From Flexilinea flocculi (GTDB taxonomy: Bacteria; Chloroflexota; Anaerolineae; Anaerolineales; Anaerolineaceae), in NCBI RefSeq assembly GCF_001192795.1, contig NZ_DF968181.1, forward strand, positions 25,601-89,600: a DNA stretch of 64,000 bases, in the 5' to 3' direction. Of this stretch, positions 1 to 8,580 are shown piece by piece. A program made the translations under genes and the position numbers. The notes beneath the pieces were generated by a model, which was not told the DNA's origin, did no database searches, and saw nothing but the letters and a program-made list of their open reading frames with translations. The first letter of the stretch is position 1; each line of letters opens with the position of its first letter.

Positions 1-38
1 AAAACAACCAATAATTTTGACAAAAACCTCTTATTCAT
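1..38 (-). CDS. Start of a leftward gene, truncated by the window edge
   Basis: An ATG at 38 on the minus strand follows a good ribosome binding site (AAGGAG, six bases upstream). It opens MNKRFLSKLLVV, a basic then hydrophobic start typical of a signal peptide or membrane anchor. Only about 12 codons are visible, so the product cannot be named. The call rests on the start region alone. Confidence 0.55.
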   Translation of the reverse strand, partial: MNKRFLSKLLVV

Positions 39-129
39 AAAACTCTCCTTTTATCTATTGTTGCTACTATGATAGAGTCCAAATGACTCGATCTGCCGAA
101 AAAATCGAAACACACATTAATAATTTGGA

Positions 130-182
130 ATATCATAAGGTTCTGTTGTTTTTGCACTCAGCGCAAAAATCACCAATAAAGC
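130..182. repeat. Degenerate copy of the family A hairpin
   Basis: GTTGTTTTTGCACTC is followed by GCGCAAAAATCACC, which matches the inner stem of the hairpin family found many times in this window. The outer ends are not well preserved. The rest of 39-260 holds nothing recognisable beyond the ribosome binding site of the leftward gene. Confidence 0.4.
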
Positions 183-260
183 GTTCTCTCGATGAATTCA
201 AAATTTCTTATGTAGATTTCGTAATGCTGGATACACAAGGATCAGGGGGACAGTCCTGAT

Positions 261-905
261 TTATCTGCGTTGTCCGTAGGTTTTAAATTTTTCTCCGACT
301 ACGACCATTTCTTCTTTTGACAGGATGACCGGTTCGCCCATGCTCTTGCACTGCACATAGAGCCTTGCGACCAGTTCGATCTCTTCGGCGACGGCAAAGG
401 CTGAAAGGATACTGGCTCCGACTGTGACTATACCGTGATTAGCCATCAGACAGGCGTTGTAATTCCCGATGGCTTCCAGAATGTTATCCGAAAGCTCCTG
501 TGAACCGTAGGTGGCATACTTTGCCAGCGGAACCTTATTACCGGAAAAACCGACCAGATAATGCACTGCCGGCAGTTCCCAGTTCATACAGGCTATGGTT
601 GTGGCATAAACCTGATGCGTATGCACCACGGCATTAATGTCGGTGCGGCGGTTCAATAATGCCAGATGGAATTTTGTCTCGCTGGAGGGTTGACGGCTGC
701 CTTCAACAATGCTTCCATCCGGAGAGAGAACCACCACATCTTCCGGCTGCATCAGCAGGTAATCCATGCCGGAGGGTTTGATGGCGATCAGGTTCTCTTT
801 CCGGTTGAAAATGCTGAGATTTCCGCCGGATCCGGTCGTTAATTGGGAGGCTATCAATTTCTTACCGTACTCTACAATCAGATTTCGTTCTTCTTCTAAC
901 TTCAT
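261..905 (-). CDS. Class II aldolase/adducin family protein (fuculose- or ribulose-phosphate aldolase type)
   Basis: A 214-residue protein of the zinc-dependent class II aldolase family, which cleaves sugar phosphates such as L-fuculose-1-phosphate, or epimerises ribulose-5-phosphate, in the cytoplasm. Visible signatures are GSGGNLS near the N-terminus (phosphate binding), PSSETKFH with the likely catalytic Glu, VVHTH with two zinc-binding histidines, and MANHGIV with the third. The frame is open up to 995, but the ATG at 905 has AGGAG six bases upstream and gives the normal family length, so it is preferred. The gene stands alone, with no sugar kinase or isomerase beside it. The substrate cannot be told from sequence. 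Confidence 0.88.
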   Translation of the reverse strand: MKLEEERNLIVEYGKKLIASQLTTGSGGNLSIFNRKENLIAIKPSGMDYLLMQPEDVVVLSPDGSIVEGSRQPSSETKFHLALLNRRTDINAVVHTHQVYATTIACMNWELPAVHYLVGFSGNKVPLAKYATYGSQELSDNILEAIGNYNACLMANHGIVTVGASILSAFAVAEEIELVARLYVQCKSMGEPVILSKEEMVVVGEKFKTYGQRR

Positions 906-1257
906 GAAATACTCCTGTTTGTCGAAAGGTGTTTTTATACGTTGGATATATTGATTATATTGTAAAGAATGGGAATCAAGTGTGACAATCATCATGCGCT
1001 TCTGCCAAAGTCGCCGGAGTTGATGATTGAATGACTGAAAATATTATAACGATATTGACATCGAAAATGTGCAAATTGGTAAAAAATTGGATTGAAATCG
1101 CAGAGTGGGGCGAAGCATCCGCCAATCATTGCTATGCTTTTCCAGGATTTCTCGAGGCGGATGCTTCGGCCCTATTGATGGCAATAATATGAATGTGTTT
1201 CAATACATCCATCCACTGCGAAAATTTGCAGAGGTACATTAAGGGTAACATACGAAT
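906..1257. other. Intergenic stretch with a large inverted repeat
   Basis: No gene is supported here. The main structure is an inverted repeat: CGAAGCATCCGCC around 1111-1123 pairs with GGCGGATGCTTCG around 1156-1168, across a loop of about 32 bases. No T-tract follows on either strand, so it is probably a dispersed palindrome and not a terminator. Confidence 0.5.
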
Positions 1258-1290
1258 ACAAAAACGATCTCATGTTTCAGAGATCGTTTC
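1258..1290 (-). terminator. Rho-independent terminator of tRNA-Leu
   Basis: AAACGATCTC (1262-1271) pairs with GAGATCGTTT (1280-1289), a 10-bp stem with an 8-base loop. Read on the minus strand it is followed by a short T run. It lies directly 3' of the tRNA. Confidence 0.75.
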
Positions 1291-1293
1291 TTG

Positions 1294-1377
1294 TAGCGCG
1301 AGTGGGGGTCGAACCCACATGATGTTACCACCGACAGATTTTAAGTCTGTTGCGTCTGCCTATTCCGCCATCGCGCC
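1294..1377 (-). tRNA. tRNA-Leu(UAA)
   Basis: An 84-nt class II tRNA on the minus strand. The acceptor stem GGCGCGA pairs with TCGCGCT (first pair G-U). The anticodon loop CTTAAAA carries UAA between ACAGA/TCTGT arms. The long variable arm and the T-arm GTGGG-TTCGACC-CCCAC are intact. The 3' CCA is not encoded. Confidence 0.95.
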
Positions 1378-1402
1378 AACATCTCCTTGATGGAGTCACT
1401 TT

Positions 1403-1430
1403 ATTTTAATCCACCCTAACATTAAGTCAA
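1403..1430 (-). promoter_or_regulatory. Promoter of tRNA-Leu
   Basis: On the minus strand TTGACT (-35, 1425-1430) and TAAAAT (-10, 1403-1408) are separated by 16 bases, about 25 bases upstream of the tRNA. Both boxes are close to the sigma-70 consensus. Confidence 0.65.
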
Positions 1431-1447
1431 GGTATTTCCCGAAATCT

Positions 1448-1527
1448 CAGTAATTGGTTATATTTAATTGCTATTCGACTTAATCAATAAAAAAATTCTC
1501 TCCATATTTCGAATGTTTGTTCATATT
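1448..1527. repeat. Short family A remnant (ends without the hairpin)
   Basis: TAATTGCTATTCGA and CCATATTTCGAATG resemble the inward-facing ends of family A, but the central stem-loop is missing. Probably a deleted or decayed copy. Confidence 0.4.
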
Positions 1528-1610
1528 ACGACCCCATCTGTCCTTAATGGCAAAATATCTGTGCTGTCATATTCAGAACATTTCAGATCATCATCCGTTG
1601 ATGAAAAGCG

Positions 1611-2531
1611 TCAGCCGATTCTGCAGGAGCGGACGCTGCGATCCGTGATGATGTCCTGTGCGGACACCTCTCCAAACAAAAGCGGCGCATTCGAATCATG
1701 CGTTTGATCTGTCAGGAATCTCCTGTTGCCGGGATGAACCGCATAGCAATAGCGGCAGCCGATCCGGCAGGTGTTATAGGTTCCGATATCGATCGAAGCT
1801 GCACAGTCGCATTCCTTGCGTTGATTTTTATCTTTCTCAGCCAAAACCGGATATCCAGCCAGTTTACTCAGCAATTGACTGTCGATGCAGTGGGAAGGCT
1901 GAATCTGGAACGCTGATAGATCCATGTTTTCAGCACAGGCGCAGAGCTCCAGACGGTTGCTTCTGGCTATTTTCCCGAGATTGTTTGCCAAAATGCGCTG
2001 ACTTTCATCCGAAAATGGATGCAAATGGAAAGCAGCCAGATTTTTTCCCGTATCACGGTAAAAATCAAGAAAACTGATGATGCATTGATGCGTGTATCCG
2101 CTCAGTTCATGAGCGATCCGCTCAAAATTCTCCAGATGATACGCAATGGAATACGATTCACTGATGATGATCGGATCATAACGCCAGATTACCCGATCCG
2201 GTCCGATTTGATCGGACAATCTCTTAAATGCAGAGATCAGGACTTCTTTTTTTGGAGGTATTCCGGGTTCCAGAGATCGGTCATAGGAATTAAGCGTAAA
2301 CAAAAAATAGTACGCATATTCCTGAAAAGCATCCAATTTTGGTATCAATGGCAGTGGATTTTTTGTCCAGAAAACAACGCCATCCACGACTTCCGGCGAA
2401 AGGCTGATGCGGCTGATCTGATGGAAACGAAACGGATTCCTGACCAGGACAAAACCTTCTTGAAAACGTTTGACGAGCCAATCTGAATAGCATGCCGGAA
2501 GATCGGTTCGGCGGCTGGCGCTGATTATCAT
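1611..2531 (-). CDS. DUF1848 family protein (probable Fe-S protein)
   Basis: A 306-residue protein that opens with MIISASRRTDLPA and contains GVVFWTKNP, both characteristic of DUF1848. The C-terminal third carries clustered cysteines: CACAEN, CDCAASIDIG, then CRIGCRYCYA. This looks like an iron-sulfur site related to the radical SAM Cx3Cx2C motif. The function is unknown; nucleic-acid or radical chemistry is often assumed but not shown here. The start lies one base beyond the stop of the PHP gene, so it is likely translationally coupled as the last gene of a three-gene leftward operon. Confidence 0.85.
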   Translation of the reverse strand: MIISASRRTDLPACYSDWLVKRFQEGFVLVRNPFRFHQISRISLSPEVVDGVVFWTKNPLPLIPKLDAFQEYAYYFLFTLNSYDRSLEPGIPPKKEVLISAFKRLSDQIGPDRVIWRYDPIIISESYSIAYHLENFERIAHELSGYTHQCIISFLDFYRDTGKNLAAFHLHPFSDESQRILANNLGKIARSNRLELCACAENMDLSAFQIQPSHCIDSQLLSKLAGYPVLAEKDKNQRKECDCAASIDIGTYNTCRIGCRYCYAVHPGNRRFLTDQTHDSNAPLLFGEVSAQDIITDRSVRSCRIG

Positions 2532-2532
2532 A

Positions 2533-3186
2533 TTATTTAAGATGCAATTTTTTTAATAGCACGGCTTTCCGGGAATAAAATCGAACCAGTAGCGACGATT
2601 CGTCACCGAAAACAGTCGCTTCCCGGACCGCCAGCCGCATTTCATCCGCTGTATGAAAATCCGGTAATTCTAATCCCATTCTGCCCAATTCGTGTACTGC
2701 ATGGCCGTCTGATCCGGCTGTAGCTGCCAAGCCATGCGCATTTGCGAAATCGGCGGCTTTTTGATTCAATCTTGGGGTGTTTCTCCCATTGGCGGTTTCG
2801 ATGGCATCCAGATAGGGCTGATATCGCAGCATTTCTGGCTCTGTCCAGCCCATGCGAGAAAAAGCATACGGATGAGAGAGCGAAATGAACGCATTCTGAG
2901 CAGTCAGTCGTTGAAAAGCCTCTTCCGGTTCCAACCATGGCGGGATTTCTTCTTCCACAAAATATGCCAGGATTTCTCCGCAAGTGGTTTGTATTTCCTC
3001 TCCAACAATCACAAAATCCGGATAACGCTTTTTCAGGATCATAGCGCCGGCAATCGTATTATGGTCGGTGATGATCAGCTTATCCAGCCCGATTCTTCGA
3101 GCCTGATCTGCCAGATCTTCTATCGGCGAGATTGAGTCCGGAGAATATTCGGTATGGAGGTGGCAATCGATTCGGATCGTTTTCAT
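2533..3186 (-). CDS. PHP domain phosphoesterase
   Basis: A 217-residue metal-dependent phosphoesterase of the PHP superfamily (histidinol phosphatase / polymerase-type phosphatase). Metal ligands are visible at CHLHTEYS (HxH at residues 9 and 11), IITDHNT, a glutamate in VGEEI, SHPYAF and GSDGHA. The frame stays open upstream to 3642, but that extension is only the out-of-frame reading of the Thr/Pro repeat of the preceding gene. The ATG at 3186 overlaps the previous TGA as ATGA, so translational coupling decides the start. Substrates of such stand-alone PHP proteins include nucleoside mono- and bisphosphates, and cannot be chosen here. Confidence 0.88.
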   Translation of the reverse strand: MKTIRIDCHLHTEYSPDSISPIEDLADQARRIGLDKLIITDHNTIAGAMILKKRYPDFVIVGEEIQTTCGEILAYFVEEEIPPWLEPEEAFQRLTAQNAFISLSHPYAFSRMGWTEPEMLRYQPYLDAIETANGRNTPRLNQKAADFANAHGLAATAGSDGHAVHELGRMGLELPDFHTADEMRLAVREATVFGDESSLLVRFYSRKAVLLKKLHLK

Positions 3187-4382
3187 GGTTCTTTCGTCAA
3201 TGTCGGGCGGGATGTGTCGGTCGGCCGCAGTGTCTTGGTCGGCCATAATGTGGCAGTATGGGTTAAGGTGAGCGTCGGTATGCGTGTATCTGTCGGCCGC
3301 AGCGTACGGGTAGCCGTTTTTGTCGGTGTCATTGTAATTGTAGAAGTTATCGTTGGCGTTTTGGATGGTGTCCATGTCGGCGTGGGTGTTCGCGTGTTTG
3401 TTGGTGATACTGTTCTGGATGGAGTCCAGGTCAGACTGGGTGTCCGTGTAATGGTCGGCGTGCGTGTGACTGTCGGTGTTCTGGTGATCGTAGCTGTTGC
3501 TGTAGCAGTTGCCGTAAAAGTCGCAGAAGCCGTATGCGTATAAGTTCGTGTCGGTGAAGGACTGATCGTGGATGTTGGTGTAATCGTTGGCGTTTTCGTC
3601 AACGGCATTCCGCTGATTTGAAATCGTCCGGATGTATACCACTGATTACCGGCGAAAATTTGGAGTTCATATTCTCCGGGAAGCCAAATGTCCGAATCGT
3701 CGGGTGCGCAGATCGCCGATGCGTAACCGCCCGTACTGATTCCTTCTGTTGTCGCGGAACTGCATACGACCATTCTGTCATCCACACGATACCAGACAAA
3801 AAAGAACTGTCCGCCGGCGATCATTTTGTCAAAGCTGAAAAAACCGATGATCTGTCGGATCGGATTTTCAAAGATTTCCAGCGATTCGATCGGCATCCCG
3901 TCATCACCCAATTCACGCGTGAATTGAATCGGGCTGAAAATCAGAGCTTCACCAGGCGATGTTTCAGATGTGCTCAGTGGTTTCAGGAACTCTGGAAATG
4001 CAGGTGTATCGGTGATGGAAGGTGTATTGGTAATCGTTGGGGTTAATGAGACAGTCGGTGAAAGTGTGATTGTCGGGGTTAAAGTAACTGTCGGTGTATT
4101 TGTAATGGTGGGTGAAGGTGGAAAAATACTATATATCGCGGATTCGCCAAAATTGTTCAAGACAAATGCGGCTCCGACAAGCAGCATCGAGACCAGAATC
4201 AAACGCCATCCTCTTGAGACCATAGCCTGACGTTTTCGGAAGTAGACAATACGGTTCCCTTTTTTGATGGCATTCACACCTAATAAAAATGCCAGCACAG
4301 CTCCGCCTAAGGCGAGCAGAAAAGCAGTTCCGATTCCTGCTGTTATGTCGAGATTCAGTTTGAACCGGTTGAAGATATTCAT
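3183..4382 (-). CDS. Membrane-anchored protein with Thr/Pro-rich repeats
   Basis: A 399-residue protein with no assignable family. It starts MNIFNRFKLN and has two hydrophobic segments near the N-terminus (about residues 14-34 and 57-75) around a basic loop. A first Thr/Pro block of the TPTITLSPT kind follows, then a globular region of about 150 residues (GEYELQIFAGNQWY suggests a beta-rich domain). The last 110 or so residues are almost only Thr, Pro, Ser and Arg (RTPTPTWTPS style). Such blocks usually act as extended extracytoplasmic stalks, often glycosylated. The frame is open to 4490, but that part is repeat-derived. A TATAAT box sits seven bases before the chosen ATG. The stop overlaps the PHP start. 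Confidence 0.75.
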   Translation of the reverse strand: MNIFNRFKLNLDITAGIGTAFLLALGGAVLAFLLGVNAIKKGNRIVYFRKRQAMVSRGWRLILVSMLLVGAAFVLNNFGESAIYSIFPPSPTITNTPTVTLTPTITLSPTVSLTPTITNTPSITDTPAFPEFLKPLSTSETSPGEALIFSPIQFTRELGDDGMPIESLEIFENPIRQIIGFFSFDKMIAGGQFFFVWYRVDDRMVVCSSATTEGISTGGYASAICAPDDSDIWLPGEYELQIFAGNQWYTSGRFQISGMPLTKTPTITPTSTISPSPTRTYTHTASATFTATATATATITRTPTVTRTPTITRTPSLTWTPSRTVSPTNTRTPTPTWTPSKTPTITSTITMTPTKTATRTLRPTDTRIPTLTLTHTATLWPTKTLRPTDTSRPTLTKEP

Positions 4383-4396
4383 GATTGGGATTATAT
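4383..4396 (-). promoter_or_regulatory. -10 box for a probably leaderless mRNA
   Basis: Read on the minus strand, TATAAT is followed by seven bases and then the ATG at 4382. This spacing would place the transcription start at or beside the start codon. No ribosome binding site is present and the -35 is weak. Confidence 0.5.
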
Positions 4397-4407
4397 CACG
4401 CAGAAAA

Positions 4408-4442
4408 TGGATTGCTTCTTTAAGATCGCAATGACAGATCGA
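4408..4442. repeat. Half copy of the family B (CTGTCATTGCGA) element
   Basis: ATTGCTTCTTTAAGATCGC followed by AATGACAGATC matches one end of the family B element seen complete near 44,900 and 35,000. It lies in the upstream region of the Thr/Pro-rich gene. Confidence 0.55.
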
Positions 4443-4573
4443 CATGGTAGTACTCCCGGGTATCTCGATTTTGTGCCCAGAAATCTCCAAATTTGAGTGT
4501 CAAAGGGATTTTGTTTCAAAAAGTGAGAAACTCATGTTCTAATTGCGGAAAATTATCTGAAAAACTGGAAGAA

Positions 4574-5644
4574 TCAGTTTACAGAAGTATTACGATTTTT
4601 CTTCTTCAAATATGTTAAAAATTTTGGCAGCGTTTTAACAAACAATCGGTAAATGGGCTTGTTTAACGGATAATCCCAGGCGCCCGGCGTGATCACTTCG
4701 TATCCTCCAAGCCCTTTCTTAAATTGATAGACGCCCCACATGCGATCGTTCTCATCAAAATGGTCTGGCGCACCCCAGAGGTCGTAGACTGCAGCTCCGG
4801 CTGCTTTGGCGGTTCGGATAGCTTCCCATTGCAACAGATAATTGGGCATTTTTTCGCGATGGAGATCGCGAGACATTCCATAGATATACCAGGCTTTTTG
4901 CGCATAGATAAAAAGCATCAGTCCTGCAACAGCTTCGCCATCCACTTCTGCGATCAACGGTTTTAAAATCCCGGCGGAGAAAAACCGATTCCACACATCC
5001 AGATAATAGCTCTTTTCACGGATGATAAACTGGTCACGAGAAGAAGTCTCCGCATACATAGCATAAATTTCTTCAAAATCTGACGGAGTTCCAATACGGA
5101 CAATGACGCCTTTTTTCTCAGCCAATCTGATCTTGTATCGAGTGCGCTGTTTCATGGCAGTCAGCAACTCTTCTTCAGACCGATGCAGGTCAATCCAGAC
5201 ACTGTTGGCAAACTGGATTTGCTGATCCGAAAAATGCCAGCTTTTCTTTTTGTACATTCCCAATAGTGTGTTTCCGGCATAAATCGGCTGATATGAATCC
5301 GAGTTCGGAATGCCAAAACCAACCGGTACATCCGGATCGATTTTCAGAAATATGGCATGCTCTTCTTTTGCTTTCCGGAGAATATCATCGATGACACGAT
5401 CGCGTAGCGCCAGATTGTTCCAGTCCAGCAGCGGACCACGTGGAATATACCAGAACGATTTACCTAATCCCAGCGGTTTTTTCAGGATCATTGCTGCTGC
5501 TTCAATTTTTCCGTCTTTGTCTTTCCATTGTTGAAATGCTGGTTCCCATCCAACATTTCTTTTAATTTCCGCCCATTCGGAAGTTTGCAGAATGGATGCT
5601 CCCGGCAGATCAGCGATCAGTTGATTCCATGAAACAGTATTCAT
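4574..5644 (-). CDS. FemAB family peptidyltransferase (second of a tandem pair)
   Basis: A 356-residue FemA/FemB/FemX-type protein. The family uses aminoacyl-tRNA to add amino acids to the peptidoglycan stem peptide and has twin GNAT-like folds. Typical features are SILQTSEWAEIK at the N-terminus, WYIPRGPLLDW, KQRTRYKIRLAEKKG in the middle and YDLWGAPD, which recurs in these proteins. It overlaps the upstream paralogue by one base (TAATG), so the two are co-translated. Their similarity suggests tandem duplication with divergence, which would let them add successive residues of an interpeptide bridge. The amino acid added cannot be predicted. Confidence 0.87.
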   Translation of the reverse strand: MNTVSWNQLIADLPGASILQTSEWAEIKRNVGWEPAFQQWKDKDGKIEAAAMILKKPLGLGKSFWYIPRGPLLDWNNLALRDRVIDDILRKAKEEHAIFLKIDPDVPVGFGIPNSDSYQPIYAGNTLLGMYKKKSWHFSDQQIQFANSVWIDLHRSEEELLTAMKQRTRYKIRLAEKKGVIVRIGTPSDFEEIYAMYAETSSRDQFIIREKSYYLDVWNRFFSAGILKPLIAEVDGEAVAGLMLFIYAQKAWYIYGMSRDLHREKMPNYLLQWEAIRTAKAAGAAVYDLWGAPDHFDENDRMWGVYQFKKGLGGYEVITPGAWDYPLNKPIYRLFVKTLPKFLTYLKKKNRNTSVN

Positions 5645-6660
5645 TATCGCTTTTTCCTTTTGGATACAGCAGCAATAAACCGGTAAAACAACGGTATATA
5701 AGAAAAATCCAGTGTTCCAACGGTTCGGCGAATTTCTCCGCCAAATCCGCGTTTAAAGCGATAGACGCTCCAAAGTCCGTCCTGGCGATTCTGAAACTGC
5801 GATTCCAGTGTTTCCTCGGATTCGTCTGGAATTCCCCATAAGTCATACTCTGTGCAGCCATATTGTGCGCACATTTTCATGGCAGTCCACTGCAGCAAAT
5901 GATTTGGCATCCGATTACGTTCCTCGTTCGAAGAAGCTCCATATAAATAATAGCCGCGCTTCCCGCGGATGAACAGCATCAGCGCTGAAAGCGGTTTCCC
6001 TTCAAAGGAAACCATCAGAAGGTGCACTGTGTTTCCAGGTTTAAAACTGTCATAACATTTTTGATAATAAGTCGGGGTATGTACGCCGAAATTGTCACGA
6101 TCGCCGGTTTGTTCCATGAGATGGGAGAAAGCGGCGATCTGATCCGATTCTTCGACAACAAGGTCTTTCTTTTGGGAAAGCCGGATATTATAGCGTGTTT
6201 TTTGGTTCATCCGGTTGAGCCAGTCTTCTTCTGTGCCTGCCAGCGAAATAACCATAGTATTCGGAGGCTGAATCGTCGCGAAACCGGGTTGGAATCCATT
6301 CATGCTTTGTAACAAGATTTCTGCTTGAGGAGAATTTTGCCATTCATCCGGTTCGACACGCAAAAAAATTGCATGCCGTTTTCGGCATATTTGATGGATT
6401 TCGAGCCAGAGATTCTGATAATCCGGTGATTCTTGGGAGAATGAGACGGGTCCGCGCGGGATATAAGCGATCGTGAACCAGGGAATGTGATGCGGCAATT
6501 TACGGAAAAGGACCATTGCGCCTGCAGTTTCATTAGCGACATAAATCGGTTCCCAACCGAATGCGGTTTTTAATTTCCCCCATTCCGCGGTCTGTAGTAT
6601 GGAAGCATTCGTATTCTTTGCAAGCAAAGCTTGCCATTGTTGAGCGTTTATTTGTGTCAT
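5644..6660 (-). CDS. FemAB family peptidyltransferase (first of a tandem pair)
   Basis: A 338-residue paralogue of the next gene with the same landmarks: SILQTAEWGKLK, IAYIPRGPVSF, NQKTRYNIRLSQKKD, GYYLYGAS and YDLWGIPD. It is a cytoplasmic enzyme of cell-wall bridge synthesis by family analogy. It follows the FlaA1/CapD-type gene after 18 bases and runs into the second FemAB gene with a one-base overlap. This places wall cross-bridge enzymes at the end of an exopolysaccharide operon. Confidence 0.87.
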   Translation of the reverse strand: MTQINAQQWQALLAKNTNASILQTAEWGKLKTAFGWEPIYVANETAGAMVLFRKLPHHIPWFTIAYIPRGPVSFSQESPDYQNLWLEIHQICRKRHAIFLRVEPDEWQNSPQAEILLQSMNGFQPGFATIQPPNTMVISLAGTEEDWLNRMNQKTRYNIRLSQKKDLVVEESDQIAAFSHLMEQTGDRDNFGVHTPTYYQKCYDSFKPGNTVHLLMVSFEGKPLSALMLFIRGKRGYYLYGASSNEERNRMPNHLLQWTAMKMCAQYGCTEYDLWGIPDESEETLESQFQNRQDGLWSVYRFKRGFGGEIRRTVGTLDFSYIPLFYRFIAAVSKRKKR

Positions 6661-6678
6661 AAGGATGACTAAGTCTTT

Positions 6679-8571
6679 TTATACAGTGAACATGTCCGTT
6701 GTCTGCATGCTGACCAGATTTGAGTCCGGTATTACTTCGTTCAGATATTGCCGGATTTCGCTGTCTCTTCCTTCTTTTGCAAAAGTTGTCAATTTTTCGA
6801 TAACTTCTGTAAGCTCTCGATCGCTTAGGAGGTCATCCCTGTTTAATTTAAAAATATCCGGATGAGCAGTCGGTTCAAGCGATTGCCCTTCGTTCCACAG
6901 ATCTTCACTCAGTTTTTCACCTGCGCGGATTCCGGTGAACTTAATTTCAATATCGCGTCCTGGCTCCAATCCGGAAAGCCGGATTAAATCTTCTGCCAGA
7001 TCCAGAATGCGAATTTGTTTGCCCATATTCAAGACGAATGTTTCATCATTCGAGCCAAGTCCTGCCGCTTCCAGCACCAGATAGACTGCTTCGGGGATCG
7101 TCATGAAATAACGCTGCATTTCAGGATGCGTTATGGTGACAGGACCGCCCTTTTTGATCTGATTTTTAAAGATGGGAACGACACTGCCGCGGCTGCCCAA
7201 AACATTTCCAAAACGCACAACGGTAAACTTTGTCTCCGATTTTTTGGATTCATTCAGCACAACATTTTCTGCAAGGCGTTTGGATGCCCCCATTATATTA
7301 ACTGGCCGCACTGCCTTGTCTGTGGAAATCATGACGAATCGTTCTGTGTGATTTTTACTGGCAGTGATTGCCATGTTCCAGGTTCCCTGAATGTTGTTGG
7401 TGATAGCTTCTTCCGCGTTGACTTCCATCAAAGGAACGTGTTTGTGCGCTGCTGCATGAAAAACGATATTTGGCCGTCGTTTTTCGAAAATTTCTTCCAG
7501 TCTGGTCAAATTCCGAATATCAGCGATCTCCGGACTGATCGGCAAATCCGGATAATTCTCGCGCATTTCAATCAGCGTTTCAAAAATACTGTTTTCACCA
7601 TGTCCCAGAAGAATAATCTCCACTGGATTCCAGCGTGCAATTTGACGGCATAATTCTCTGCCGATGGAACCGCCTGCACCGCTGACGAGGACGATCTTGC
7701 CGGTCAAAATTGTCCCGATGTTGTCCTGATTCAGCTTAACCGGATCACGCCGCAGCAGATCGGTAATTTCGACTTCACGCAGTTTGCTGAAGGATATTTT
7801 CCCGCCTAATAATTCATAAATACCGGGCATTGTCTGGAAAGAAATCCCTTTTTCGCGGCAGGCATCGGATGCCAGGCGAACTGTACGCCCCGGTGCACTT
7901 GGGATTGCGAAGAAACAGGTTGTAACATGATGGCGGTCAATTTGACGGCTCAAATCATTCAGATTGCCAAGAACACGGATACCATAGATTTCCTGATTCA
8001 ACTTCTTGGGGTCATCATCAATGAATCCGACCGGATTCACATTCAATTGCGGATTTTTCTGGATCTCACGGCAAACTAAGGCGCCGGCGTCACCGGCACC
8101 GATGATAAAAGCCCTTTTTACGTCGTTGCGAGCTTTACTGACTGTATTATTCTCCATCTCAGCCAGATAGCGCAAAGAGAAACGGACACCGCCGACTGCA
8201 AACAGTGACAACATCCAATCAATGATCAGAACCAGCCTTGGAAATCCGATAAAGACTCTGAACGCAGCCAGAATGATCAAGACCGCCGAAACAACCGCAG
8301 ACGCGCACGTTACGGCGATGATGATGCCTTTTAATTCGTTAATACTGGCGTAGTTCCATAAACGGCGATACATCCCGAAAAGGAAATATACAACCGGTTT
8401 GATTAAAACAGAGACAGCAACCATCCAAAGAGTGGATGGAAGATATTTCTGGAATGCAGCTCCAAGTTCGAAACGCAGGAAGTAGCTCCCAAAAACACAA
8501 ATTACGATGAACATCACATCAATCAGAAAGATATAACGATTCCGCAGATTTTTCCTCAAATGGAGCGCCAT
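6679..8571 (-). CDS. FlaA1/CapD-type membrane nucleotide-sugar dehydratase/epimerase
   Basis: A 630-residue polysaccharide biosynthesis protein of the CapD/PglF/WbpM group. Four membrane segments fill about residues 10-125. A first Rossmann-like domain with IIGAGDAGALV follows, then the catalytic SDR domain with SGAGGSIGREL (NAD binding), HAAAHKHVPLME, ISTDKAVRP and MGASKRLAE, where Met stands in the usual Tyr place as in this subfamily. It probably makes a 4-keto-6-deoxy sugar from UDP-GlcNAc, feeding lipid-linked glycan synthesis with the sugar transferase ten bases upstream. Length and architecture are full. Confidence 0.92.
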   Translation of the reverse strand: MALHLRKNLRNRYIFLIDVMFIVICVFGSYFLRFELGAAFQKYLPSTLWMVAVSVLIKPVVYFLFGMYRRLWNYASINELKGIIIAVTCASAVVSAVLIILAAFRVFIGFPRLVLIIDWMLSLFAVGGVRFSLRYLAEMENNTVSKARNDVKRAFIIGAGDAGALVCREIQKNPQLNVNPVGFIDDDPKKLNQEIYGIRVLGNLNDLSRQIDRHHVTTCFFAIPSAPGRTVRLASDACREKGISFQTMPGIYELLGGKISFSKLREVEITDLLRRDPVKLNQDNIGTILTGKIVLVSGAGGSIGRELCRQIARWNPVEIILLGHGENSIFETLIEMRENYPDLPISPEIADIRNLTRLEEIFEKRRPNIVFHAAAHKHVPLMEVNAEEAITNNIQGTWNMAITASKNHTERFVMISTDKAVRPVNIMGASKRLAENVVLNESKKSETKFTVVRFGNVLGSRGSVVPIFKNQIKKGGPVTITHPEMQRYFMTIPEAVYLVLEAAGLGSNDETFVLNMGKQIRILDLAEDLIRLSGLEPGRDIEIKFTGIRAGEKLSEDLWNEGQSLEPTAHPDIFKLNRDDLLSDRELTEVIEKLTTFAKEGRDSEIRQYLNEVIPDSNLVSMQTTDMFTV

Positions 8572-8580
8572 AAAAAAATT

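Noticed and set aside
3154..3543. A plus-strand frame of repeated VGVRVSVG-type residues
   Set aside because: It is the antisense reading of the Thr/Pro codon repeat, with no ribosome binding site or family.
3187..3642. A long N-terminal extension of the PHP protein rich in Asp, Asn, Tyr and His
   Set aside because: It is the out-of-frame reading of the Thr/Pro repeat of the upstream gene, and the ATGA overlap gives a better start at 3186.
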